Part shown: piece after piece, positions 1-6,300 of the stretch | Layout of the letters: the number at the start of each line of letters is the position of its first letter | Numbering within the stretch: position 1 is the first letter of the stretch | From: CAVPHV01 sp963704825 | GTDB taxonomy: Bacteria > Actinomycetota > Acidimicrobiia > Spongiisociales > UBA5794 | Reading direction: 5' to 3' | Assembly (NCBI GenBank): GCA_963704825.1 | Contig: CAVPHV010000008.1 | Location: 1 to 7,713, forward strand | Length of the DNA stretch: 7,713 nt | The notes under the pieces: generated by a model | What the model was told of the DNA's origin: nothing | Databases searched by the model: none | The model's input: only the letters and a program-made list of their open reading frames with translations | Position numbers and translations under genes: made by a program

Positions 1-42
1 CTAGAAGATTCATTTCCGAGCGGTGTGAATTGCCTCACATGG

Positions 43-72
43 TCACCGCGATTCTGAATCTCACCGCGGTGA
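43..72. repeat. Direct repeat plus perfect 12-bp palindrome
   Basis: TCACCGCG occurs at 43-50 and again at 61-68. The second copy is part of the perfect palindrome TCACCGCGGTGA (61-72). Between them lies a further dyad, GATTC-T-GAATC (50-60). The arrangement resembles a binding site for a dimeric regulator, but no gene controlled by it is visible because the IS256 element begins about 75 bp downstream. The inner ten bases recur as a palindrome at 7612-7621. The function is unknown; the symmetry itself is certain. Confidence 0.4.
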
Positions 73-102
73 GGTTTGATAAGGGGCGCTGATCCGTCGG
101 AG

Positions 103-121
103 ACCACCCCTTCTGGGTGGT
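103..121. terminator. Weak hairpin, possible terminator of an upstream gene
   Basis: ACCACCC (103-109) pairs perfectly with GGGTGGT (115-121) around a 5-nt loop. No T tract follows on either strand, so a classical intrinsic terminator is not supported. It could end a gene outside the window. Apart from this hairpin and the palindrome at 61-72, nothing gene-like is seen in 1-139. Confidence 0.2.
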
Positions 122-139
122 GCCGTCGCGCAATGCTCT

Positions 140-147
140 CGTACGCT
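140..147. repeat. 8-bp target site duplication, left copy
   Basis: CGTACGCT at 140-147 recurs exactly at 3099-3106, immediately outside the two inverted repeats. IS256-family elements usually duplicate 8-9 bp, so this marks the outer limits of the IS256 insertion. Confidence 0.88.
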
Positions 148-175
148 AGTTGCGTCCACGGACGTGGTGTATGGG
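148..175 (+). repeat. IS256 left terminal inverted repeat
   Basis: This segment matches the reverse complement of 3071-3098 at 23 of 28 positions. The longest unbroken shared run is GGACGTGGTGTATG (160-173). It directly abuts the target duplication at 140-147. Confidence 0.88.
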
Positions 176-1026
176 GGTCCCGTTTGAGGGTGCTTCCCGA
201 TAGGTGATCACCGCGTCAGCCTCACAGGTACGTGTTACGGCGACCGTGAGGAGAACGCGGTGATCGACAAGAGCATGGACGCGTTGGTGTGGCTGCGCAA
301 GCAGCTCGAGACCGACGACAACGACTTGCTGCGTGAGATGGTGCGCAGCTTCGCTGAGGAGTTGATGGCAGCCGAAGCCGATGTGATATGCGGTGCCCCG
401 TATGGGGAGATCTCGGTCGACCGGGTCAATCGCCGCAACGGTTACCGGTCCCGCCGGTGGGACACTCGCACGGGCAGCATTGATCTCAAGATCCCGAAGC
501 TGAGGACCGGTTCGTACTTCCCGGACTGGCTCCTGGACGCTCGAACCCGCTCCGAGCGGGCCTTCATCCAGGTCGTGACTGAGGCCTATGTGCGGGGCGT
601 TTCCACGAGGAGAGTTGAAGGGCTCGTCGAGACACTCGGGATCACCTCGCTGTCCAAGTCCCAGGTCTCGGAGATGGCGACCAGCCTCGACCAGATGGTG
701 ACCGACTTCCGGGACCGACCACTCGATGCCGGCCCGTATACGTATGTGTGGGCCGACGCGTTGACCATGAAGGTCCGCGAGGGTGGCCGGATCGTCAACA
801 TCGCCTGCCTGTTGGCGGTCGGGGTCAACGCCGAGGGCAACCATGAGATCCTCGGCGTCGACCTCGCCACCTCCGAGGACGGGGCCGGCTGGCTGGCCTT
901 CTTGCGTTCCCTGGTCGCCCGTGGCCTCACCGGCGTGCAACTAGTGATCTCCGACGACCACACCGGCCTGGTCGACGCCATTGCGGCGACGCTACCGGGT
1001 GCGTCATGGCAGCGATCATCCGTCAA

Positions 1027-1032
1027 CATGGT
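1027..1032 (+). promoter_or_regulatory. Candidate -10 half of a circle-junction promoter
   Basis: CATGGT sits 11 bases inside the left end. When the two element ends are joined in a circular intermediate (one TC core retained), it lies 18 nt downstream of TTGACA (2537-2542). It matches the -10 consensus at only 3 of 6 positions, but these include the important A2 and T6. The predicted start, about 7 nt later, falls at the foot of the first bridge RNA hairpin. In the integrated form the -35 is missing, so the promoter would be off. Confidence 0.45.
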
Positions 1033-1037
1033 GGGTG

Positions 1038-1205
1038 AGCGGGAGGTTCCTGCTTGTTGTCTCCGCCGTCGGGAGAGGACCTTGGCAGCGTGACCTGTGA
1101 GGTCCAGCGGCAGACCTGTCCCTCCCGGCGGTGGTCAACCTGGAACCGGCTAGTGGGAGTCGTGCTTCGAGCACCTGGATGAGCGACCGGAACGGTTCGG
1201 CCCCG
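1038..1205 (+). ncRNA. Putative IS110 bridge RNA (bispecific guide RNA)
   Basis: The fold was worked out by eye. A 5' hairpin pairs 1039-1043 with 1049-1053. A long target-loop stem pairs 1063-1080 with 1118-1134 (17 pairs, one bulged A at 1076). Inside it are the left strand 1081-1091, a hairpin GACCT-GTG-AGGTC (1092-1104) and the right strand 1105-1117. A second loop is closed by GAACCG/CGGTTC (1143-1148 with 1193-1198) and contains a hairpin GTGCT-TCG-AGCAC (1162-1174). Guides: TGGCAGCG (1083-1090) equals flank 1007-1014. CGGCAGAC (1108-1115) is complementary to 2549-2556. AGTGGGAGTC (1152-1161) equals the right end 2542-2551. GGATGA (1177-1182) is complementary to the left end 1016-1021. 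Size and order agree with the IS621 bridge RNA (about 177 nt), which directs target and donor choice. The exact 5' and 3' ends are inferred. Confidence 0.82.
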
Positions 1206-1237
1206 GAGATAGCTTGAGTCGAAGGGACGGTGTTGAG

Positions 1238-2461
1238 ATGTCAGGTCGGGACGGTGAATGGCCGGCGTTCGCCGGTATTGATTGGGGCGGTTCGCATCAT
1301 CAGCTGTGTGTGGTCGGCCTCGACGGCAGCAAGCAACGTGAGGTTCGTGTCAGTCATGACGTCGTTGGATTACAGAACCTGGATGTCGAGCTTGCCAGCT
1401 TCGGGGACCGGCTCCCGGTCGCGGTGGAACGATCCGAGGGGCTGCTCGTTGAGCATCTCCAAAGCGTCGGCCACTGCGTGTTCCCGGTATCGCCTCGAAT
1501 CGCAGCGCGGGCCCGGGAGCGTTACCGGGTCGCTCCGGTCAAGGACGACCGATTCGACGCCTACGTACTCGCCGACACTCTGCGGCACGAACACGACCGG
1601 TGGCGTCGACTGCCGGTGGCCTCAGCGCTGCTGGCGGAGATCAAGGCGCTCACCCGAGACCGGGACCGGCTGTTGGAGACCCAACAGGCCACCGAGGCCC
1701 AGTTGCGTTCGATCCTCGAGGCGTATCACCCAGCGCCGGCACGACTGTTCTCGTCGGTTGATCGCCAGATCACGCTGGCATTCATTGACGAATACCCGAC
1801 CCCGGTCAGCGCCTCGAGACTGCGAGCCACCCGTGTCGGTGGGTTCTGCAAGCGCCATAGTTACACCGGCCGGGTCGCCCCCGAAGTATTAGCTGACCGT
1901 CTCCGGTCCAATCTACTCACGGGCGCCCCCGGCACCGTGGCCGGTAAGAGTGTGTCGGCGAGGTCGTTCGCACGAATCCTGTCGCTTCTCAACAACCAGC
2001 TCGCCGAGTTCGACGAAGCGATCGCGGCGACCGTCACTGAGCACCCCGATGCACACATCTTCGCTAGTTTCCCTGGCGTTGGTCCCGTACTCACCGGCGT
2101 GCTCCTCGCCGAAATCGGTGAGGACCGGACTCGGTTCCCTAACGCCCAGGTCCTGCTCGCTGAAGCCGGTCTCGCTCCAGTCACCAGATCCTCTGGACGG
2201 TCGCGTTCGGTCAGGTTCCGCTACGCCTCGAACCGTCGACTACGCGAAGCGTCGATGTGGTGGGCCTTCAACTCGCTGAAGCTCTCACCCTGGGCATCTC
2301 AGGCATACCGAACCGCCCGAAACGAACATGGTCAGCGCTACCACCGCGCCCTGCGCGGCGTGGCCGCCCGATGGATGCGCGTCCTATGGCGCTGCTGGAC
2401 CGACGCTCAACCCTACGACCCGGCCAAGCACCTCAGCGCCGCCAAACTCAACATCGCGTAA
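1238..2461 (+). CDS. IS110-family recombinase (DEDD / RuvC-like transposase)
   Basis: This 407-aa enzyme, with its bridge RNA, should catalyse insertion and excision of the element. The N-terminal RuvC-like domain shows the DEDD residues: D15 (FAGIDWGG), E64 (VAVERS), D104 and D107 (KDDRFDAYVLA). A central helical, charged segment spans about 120-270. The C-terminal Transposase_20 domain begins near 271 (HIFASFPGVGPVLTGVLLAEIG) and carries the serine motif APVTRSSGRS; S318 or S319 is the likely nucleophile. The ATG at 1238 is preferred because AAGGGA lies about 10 bases upstream and it starts close to the first catalytic motif; an in-frame TTG at 1214 is possible. The gene stops with TAA at 2459-2461. 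It is longer than IS621 (326 aa), with the extra length mostly central. No frameshift or lost catalytic residue is seen, so it looks functional. Confidence 0.92.
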   Translation: MSGRDGEWPAFAGIDWGGSHHQLCVVGLDGSKQREVRVSHDVVGLQNLDVELASFGDRLPVAVERSEGLLVEHLQSVGHCVFPVSPRIAARARERYRVAPVKDDRFDAYVLADTLRHEHDRWRRLPVASALLAEIKALTRDRDRLLETQQATEAQLRSILEAYHPAPARLFSSVDRQITLAFIDEYPTPVSASRLRATRVGGFCKRHSYTGRVAPEVLADRLRSNLLTGAPGTVAGKSVSARSFARILSLLNNQLAEFDEAIAATVTEHPDAHIFASFPGVGPVLTGVLLAEIGEDRTRFPNAQVLLAEAGLAPVTRSSGRSRSVRFRYASNRRLREASMWWAFNSLKLSPWASQAYRTARNEHGQRYHRALRGVAARWMRVLWRCWTDAQPYDPAKHLSAAKLNIA

Positions 2462-2536
2462 CCCTCCACGCCAGTCCGGCATCGGCTCCCGGTCCCATTC
2501 GACGCGCCCGAACCCACCCCCCGAATGCGAAAGGGG

Positions 2537-2542
2537 TTGACA
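2537..2542 (+). promoter_or_regulatory. Outward-facing -35 box (TTGACA) at the IS110 right end
   Basis: This is a perfect TTGACA 9 bases before the end of the element, pointing outwards. It overlaps the subterminal repeat GTTGAC (2536-2541) and the start of the right end matched by the left donor guide. In a circle it would be joined to CATGGT at the left end with an 18-nt spacer. In the integrated form it could combine with flanking sequence, but no good -10 is seen 17-19 bases downstream in the IS256 remnant. Confidence 0.5.
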
Positions 2543-3070
2543 GTGGGAGTCTGCCGAACCCACTACCTACGGAACCTGTTGACCAAGGTCCCGAAAGCAT
2601 CCCAGTCAATGGTCGCCACCATGGTGCGCACCATCTTCGCTCAACCCGACCCCGACTCGGTGTGGGCCCAGCATCGCCGCATCGTCGACCACCTCACCGA
2701 GGTCGGCCTCACCGACGCTGCCGACCACCTCGACCACGCAGCCGCCGAAATCCTGGCGTTCACCGCGTTCCCCAAAGCCCACTGGAAACAGATCTGGTCC
2801 AACAACCCCCAAGAACGGCTCAACAAAGAGATCCGGCGCCGAACCAACGTCGTCGGCATCTTCCCAACCCGGACATCAATCGTCCGCCTCGTCGGCGCGC
2901 TCCTCGCCGAACAACACGACGAATGGGCCATCGCCCGCCGCTACATGAGCCTCGAATCACTAGCCCAAACCAGGATCCGACTCATCGAACCCGACCAACT
3001 CGAGGAGGTGACCCCAGCACTCGAACCAGCAATCGGCTAGAAACAAGACTACGAGGCCGACGCGGTGCCA

Positions 3071-3098
3071 CTCATACACCACGTCCCTGGACGTGACC
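3071..3098 (-). repeat. IS256 right terminal inverted repeat
   Basis: This is the partner of 148-175, with 23 of 28 positions matching in inverted orientation. It lies 31 bases after the transposase stop codon and is followed directly by the second copy of the target duplication. Confidence 0.88.
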
Positions 3099-3106
3099 CG
3101 TACGCT
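3099..3106. repeat. 8-bp target site duplication, right copy
   Basis: CGTACGCT here is identical to 140-147 and closes the IS256 insertion. The stretch 3107-3223 after it is non-coding and carries only the leader of the next gene. Confidence 0.88.
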
Positions 3107-3223
3107 GGGTCCTGCAAAGACGACATGGCCGACAATCCCCGCCATCTGCCGAGCGCTTAGGCTATGTCCTCACACAAGCGACGATTTGGTAGGTGAACGG
3201 CCGATGAGGCGAAGGGAGACACA

Positions 3224-5224
3224 ATGAACTCCACGGTTGTCGGGGTAGCCGTCAAGGTCACCGACCGGCTCAATCCCATCACGAACAGCCCGTCGGCCCC
3301 CCTCAAGACGGAGGCCTTCCTCGGTTCGTTTGGGCCATCGCTCATGCCGCGCGCCACGATGCACCAGGGTATGGCGGCCGGGTTGTCCGTACTGGCCGCC
3401 GACCTCGTCGTTTCAGCCGTCGACGCCGCAGTGCGTCGGATTGTTCCTGAAACGGCCCCTGCCACGGTCCGGATCGGTACTCGGGCGGCGTTGGCCGCTG
3501 CCGGATTGGCGGTCAGTCGGATTCCCCAGACCGACGACGAGTCGACGGCGCGGGCATCGGTCCGCAGCGCCGGGCGCTTGGCGGCTGCCGGCGCCATCGG
3601 CGGCATCATCTACGAGGCCGCCAATGAGGTGAGGAGCAAGTATCCCCCCAAGTCGGCGATGCGTCCCATCATCAGCGGCGGTGCTGGTTTCGCCGCCGCG
3701 ATGGTTTACGGCGGGAAGTTGTTGTCGCAACGCCAGGCTGTGATCAAGCGGTGGACGGACGATGACAAACCGGCCACCCTCTTCGGTTCGTTTGCCCTCG
3801 GCGTGGCGGTGGCCTCAGGCGGCCGCGGTATAGCACGAGGCTTTCTTGCCTCGCGGCGCGCGACGGCGGCCTTCTTCGGCCCTGGCACGCTCCAGGCCCA
3901 GTTCGGCAAGACCCTCAACTCGGCAGTGTGGGGGGCCGGGGCAACCACGCTGTACTACACCGGCGTCGGGGCCATCGCTCGAAGCAACGAGAAGATCGAA
4001 CCGGCCTACTCGACGCCACCCGACAACGAGTACGTCTCAGGTGGACCGAACAGCATTTCCCCGTTCAACGAACTCGGTCTGCAAGGCCGGCGATTCGTCA
4101 CCGACGTCGTCACCCCCGACCTGATCGAGTCCACGTTGGGGGAGAAAGCGGTCGCTCATCCGATCCGGGCCTACGTCGGGGTCAACAGCGAGCCGCTCTA
4201 CCCGTCGGGCCGTTCCGAGATGATGCTCGACGAGCTCGAACGCCTCGGTGCCTTTGACCGCAAGTACCTGCTGCTCGTCTCACCGACGGGCACGGGTTGG
4301 GTCGACCAGACCATGATCGAAGCTGTCGAGATCCTGACCCGGGGCGATATCGCCACAGCTTGCATCCAATACGGCCGTGGCCCCTCGTTCCTCGAGGTGC
4401 AGAAGGTCCATCTTGGCCGGTCCCAGTTCCGTGGCTTGCTGTGGGGGGTTCGGCAGCGGTTGCGGGCGGTGCCGGAGGACAAGCGCCCGACACTGCTGGT
4501 CTTCGGGGAGAGCCTCGGCGCCTGGTCGTCGTCCGACGTCATGATGCACCAGGGTCTCGAAGGGTTCGATCACTACGGCATCGACCGTGCATTGTGGTTT
4601 GGGCTTCCCGGTCTGGCCAAATGGTCGAAGACCGGGATGGCCCAGGGCTCGAGCGATCTCGTCCCTGAAGGCACCATCAGGGCGTTCGACAACTTCGATC
4701 AATACCGGGAAATGTCTGAAGAGGAGCAGAGGAAGCTGCGGGCCGTCGTTGTCGACCACGACAACGACCCGATCGCTCAGATGTCGGTCCGTTGGGCGGT
4801 CAAGGAGCCGCCGTGGCTGGCGGGCTCAGAGCGGGGCAGGAATGTCCCCAAGGGGATGACCTGGTCGCCGATCATCACTTTCGTCCAGGTCTTGATTGAC
4901 GCCATGAACGCGATGCGGGTCGTACCGGGCCACTTCAAGAGCTTCGGCCATGACTATCGGGCAGACACCCCGACCTTTGTGCACGCCGCATACCGGCTCG
5001 ACGCGACGACCGATGAGCAGATGCAGGCCGTTTACGACACGCTGCGCCAGCTCGAAATCGAACGTGGCGAGCGCATCAAGGCGTCCAAGGAGCAAACCGG
5101 CGAGGACGGCAGCAAGCCCAAGCGGGTCAAGCGGCGCATCTGGCTGCGGGACCGTACGCCGGAAGACGCCGCGGAGCCGGCGATTGTGGCTACCCCGGGA
5201 GAAGCTCCCGCCGACATTCAATAG
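3224..5224 (+). CDS. Membrane-anchored alpha/beta-hydrolase (Abhydrolase_9 family)
   Basis: This 666-aa protein has an N-terminal half with several hydrophobic, Ala/Gly-rich segments (about residues 48-70, 84-100, 117-133, 148-166, 186-206 and 234-251), probably membrane helices. The catalytic half starts near 310. The nucleophile elbow is GESLG with S430, after the strand PTLLVF. The likely acid is D515 in HDNDPI, and the likely base is H576 in FKSFGHDYRAD. The order N-terminal membrane region then Abhydrolase_9 domain is the family's usual architecture in actinobacteria. The substrate is unknown; an esterase or lipase activity on envelope lipids is only a guess. The C-terminus (about 615-666) is charged and probably disordered. 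The ATG has GAAGGGAG (3211-3218) five bases upstream. The gene stands alone, and the next gene is 253 bp away on the same strand. Confidence 0.85.
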   Translation: MNSTVVGVAVKVTDRLNPITNSPSAPLKTEAFLGSFGPSLMPRATMHQGMAAGLSVLAADLVVSAVDAAVRRIVPETAPATVRIGTRAALAAAGLAVSRIPQTDDESTARASVRSAGRLAAAGAIGGIIYEAANEVRSKYPPKSAMRPIISGGAGFAAAMVYGGKLLSQRQAVIKRWTDDDKPATLFGSFALGVAVASGGRGIARGFLASRRATAAFFGPGTLQAQFGKTLNSAVWGAGATTLYYTGVGAIARSNEKIEPAYSTPPDNEYVSGGPNSISPFNELGLQGRRFVTDVVTPDLIESTLGEKAVAHPIRAYVGVNSEPLYPSGRSEMMLDELERLGAFDRKYLLLVSPTGTGWVDQTMIEAVEILTRGDIATACIQYGRGPSFLEVQKVHLGRSQFRGLLWGVRQRLRAVPEDKRPTLLVFGESLGAWSSSDVMMHQGLEGFDHYGIDRALWFGLPGLAKWSKTGMAQGSSDLVPEGTIRAFDNFDQYREMSEEEQRKLRAVVVDHDNDPIAQMSVRWAVKEPPWLAGSERGRNVPKGMTWSPIITFVQVLIDAMNAMRVVPGHFKSFGHDYRADTPTFVHAAYRLDATTDEQMQAVYDTLRQLEIERGERIKASKEQTGEDGSKPKRVKRRIWLRDRTPEDAAEPAIVATPGEAPADIQ

Positions 5225-5249
5225 ACAGGTAATCGAGCGATGGGACGCG

Positions 5250-5267
5250 GCGCCCCCGGAGCGGCGC
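5250..5267. terminator. Weak hairpin after the hydrolase gene
   Basis: GCGCC (5250-5254) pairs with GGCGC (5263-5267) 26 bases after the hydrolase stop codon. A second hairpin, GTACC-GTCT-GGTAC, lies at 5350-5363. Neither is followed by a T tract, so intrinsic termination is only a possibility. Confidence 0.2.
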
Positions 5268-5326
5268 TGGAGTTCTCGTACCACCGGCTGCACCCAGTCT
5301 GTGATCTCCCGCTCCATCAACCAACG

Positions 5327-5337
5327 CCCGAATCGGG
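5327..5337. repeat. Palindrome CCCGAATCGGG, copy 1
   Basis: This is an 11-bp dyad (CCCGA-A-TCGGG) in the 253-bp gap between the hydrolase and DUF7144 genes. A copy differing by one base lies 70 bp downstream. It could be an operator for a dimeric regulator. Confidence 0.4.
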
Positions 5338-5396
5338 TGGGACCCGGCCGTACCGTCTGGTACCGACGACCGGAGCCGACCACTAGCCGCCCGACA

Positions 5397-5407
5397 CCCG
5401 TATCGGG
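5397..5407. repeat. Palindrome CCCGTATCGGG, copy 2
   Basis: This matches copy 1 at 10 of 11 positions. Counting one more base on each side it is ACCCG-TAT-CGGGT. It lies 70 bp upstream of the DUF7144 start codon, where a promoter or operator would be expected. No cognate regulator gene is in the window. Confidence 0.4.
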
Positions 5408-5477
5408 TCGTAACCGAAGGATCGTTTGCGCGAGAATGGTCTGTTGGGTCGAGGCGAGATAGAAGGAGAAGGGGACA

Positions 5478-5873
5478 ATGACTTCACGACCGAGTGGATG
5501 GGCCATCGGATGGACCACCTTTGCCGGCGTCATGATGATCATGGCCGGGATCTGGTGGATCATCGCCGGCCTCGTAGCACTCTTCAATAGCGACTTCTAC
5601 GTTGTTGGGCAGGAGTACATCTTCCAGTTCAGTGCAACCTCGTGGGGTTGGATTCATCTCATCCTTGGGGTCATAGTTCTGTTCGCCGGCTTTGGGCTCT
5701 TCCAGGCCGCCGTGTGGGCTCGCACCGTGGGCGTGATCATCGCCGTACTCCAGGGCCTGGTTGGATTCGCATGGCTGCCGTGGTATCCGATCTGGGGGAT
5801 CATCTTCATCGCCGTTTCGATTGCTGTGATCTGGGCGCTGACGGCCCACGGAGACGACATCGCCACGCCGTAG
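5478..5873 (+). CDS. DUF7144 four-helix membrane protein
   Basis: This 131-aa protein is almost entirely membrane-embedded. Four hydrophobic segments lie at about 11-35, 57-77, 80-98 and 102-123. The family landmarks are clear: a first helix ending in IAGLVALF followed by YVVGQEYIF, then TSWGWIHLILGVIVLFAGFGLF, then WARTVGVIIAVL, then the closing IWALTAHGDD. Length is normal for the family, which is common in actinobacteria and has no known biochemical role. The ATG is preceded by a strong purine-rich Shine-Dalgarno (AAGGAGAAGGGG, 5462-5473). The gene is followed after 44 bp by the broken DUF2252 gene on the same strand, so the two may once have been cotranscribed. Confidence 0.85.
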   Translation: MTSRPSGWAIGWTTFAGVMMIMAGIWWIIAGLVALFNSDFYVVGQEYIFQFSATSWGWIHLILGVIVLFAGFGLFQAAVWARTVGVIIAVLQGLVGFAWLPWYPIWGIIFIAVSIAVIWALTAHGDDIATP

Positions 5874-5917
5874 CCGGATTGCTGGCGGAGGAGAGCTTCG
5901 GGACAAGGGGGGCGTTC

Positions 5918-6300
5918 ATGTCGAAGGAAACATCAGCTGATCGGAAGAAGAAGGGGAAGGCGATCCGCAAGACCGTCCCCCGATCGAGTCACGCCGATTG
6001 GTCGCCACCGGCCGAGCGGCCGACCCGGTCGATCTGATCACCGGTCAGGACAAAGAACGCCTCCAGTGGCTGGTCCCGATTCGCCACGGCCGAATGGCAG
6101 TGTCCGCGTTCACGTTCTATCGCGGCGCCGCCAAGGTCATGGCTGCAGATCTCGCCGGGACCCCTGCACCAGGGCTCTCGGCGCAGATCTGCGGTGCACC
6201 AATCGCTCCACGGCTACCGATCGACGCTCACGGACGATCGGAAGCACTTGCTCGACCGATTCCACATCGTCGAAGATCGAGGCAAAGGACGGGTAGCCCT
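5918..6300 (+). pseudogene. DUF2252 family protein, decayed remnant
   Basis: An ATG at 5918 with AAGGGGGG upstream (5905-5912) opens a basic N-terminus, MSKETSADRKKKGK. Near 6020-6022 one base is missing: the frame runs out at TGA (6037). The family sequence continues one frame over as DPVDLITGQDKERLQWLVPIRHGRM and AFTFYRGAAKVMAADLAG, up to QICG (6184-6195). The expected continuation DAHLSNFG is absent. From about 6196 a third segment in the first frame reads YRSTLTDDRKHLLDRFHIVED, which resembles a region from the middle of DUF2252 proteins. After about 6300 the sequence is antisense of the transporter gene. So the gene has a frameshift, a large internal deletion and no 3' half. Intact members are about 430-460 aa. 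It is certainly non-functional; the exact 3' limit of homology is uncertain. Confidence 0.82.

Larger units (their letters stand above)
1016..2551 (+). mobile_element. IS110-family element with left-end bridge RNA
   Basis: This is an element of about 1.53 kb inside the IS256 transposase gene. Layout: about 220 bp of non-coding left end, the recombinase gene, then about 90 bp of non-coding right end. The guide RNA region lies upstream of the gene, as in the IS110 group proper, rather than downstream as in IS1111 relatives. TC is present at both junctions (1016-1017 and 2550-2551) and is the best candidate core dinucleotide, though GT or GA cannot be excluded. There is no longer target duplication, as expected for this family. 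Short subterminal inverted repeats are visible: GTCAAC at 1022-1027 and GTTGAC at 2536-2541. The limits are uncertain by about 2 bases at each end. Confidence 0.87.
260..3040 (+). pseudogene. IS256-family (mutator) transposase split by IS110 insertion
   Basis: The product would be a DDE transposase of about 414 aa. The 5' part (260-1015, 252 codons) starts at a GTG with GAGGAG six bases upstream (248-253). It carries the first two acidic residues: D166 in YVWADAL and D232 in ISDDHTG. It runs in frame to GASWQR. The 3' part resumes at TGC (2552) with CRTHYLRNLL, contains the glutamate motif in NNPQERLNKEIRRR, and stops at TAG ending 3040. Family members read WQRCRTHY without a break here, so the IS110 element sits exactly inside a conserved motif and separates both aspartates from the catalytic glutamate. 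Neither half should be active. An ATG at 2525, inside the IS110 right end, opens a 171-aa frame for the 3' half, but that product would lack the catalytic aspartates. Confidence 0.93.
148..3098 (+). mobile_element. IS256-family insertion sequence, interrupted by an IS110 element
   Basis: The ends are defined by 28-bp imperfect inverted repeats (148-175 and 3071-3098, 23 of 28 positions matching) and the flanking 8-bp duplication CGTACGCT. Removing the internal IS110 element leaves about 1.4 kb with one transposase gene, the normal size for this family. The intact duplication and well-matched repeats suggest a fairly recent arrival. The element can no longer move by its own product, because its transposase gene is split. 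It could still be mobilised by a related IS256 transposase acting in trans, carrying the IS110 passenger along. Confidence 0.9.

Noticed and set aside
146..940. 264-aa minus-strand frame across the IS256 gene
   Set aside because: It is a shadow of the transposase reading. It has no recognisable domain, and the sense strand gives a clear DDE transposase.
1092..1174. The two small hairpins as a CRISPR-like repeat or riboswitch
   Set aside because: Their stem sequences differ, there is no regular spacing, and the guide matches to the IS110 ends explain the region fully.
2525..3040. 171-aa frame taken as a separate gene
   Set aside because: It is the 3' half of the split IS256 transposase. Its ATG happens to lie in the IS110 right end, and the product lacks both catalytic aspartates.
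2257..3096. 279-aa plus-strand frame from the IS110 gene into the IS256 remnant
   Set aside because: Composition is extremely Pro/Arg-rich and the frame crosses an IS junction; it is an out-of-frame reading of two real genes in GC-rich DNA.
3158..3163. TAGGCT as a -10 box for the hydrolase gene
   Set aside because: The nearest -35-like sequence (GACAAT, 3131-3136) is about 21 bases away and poor, so no promoter was called.
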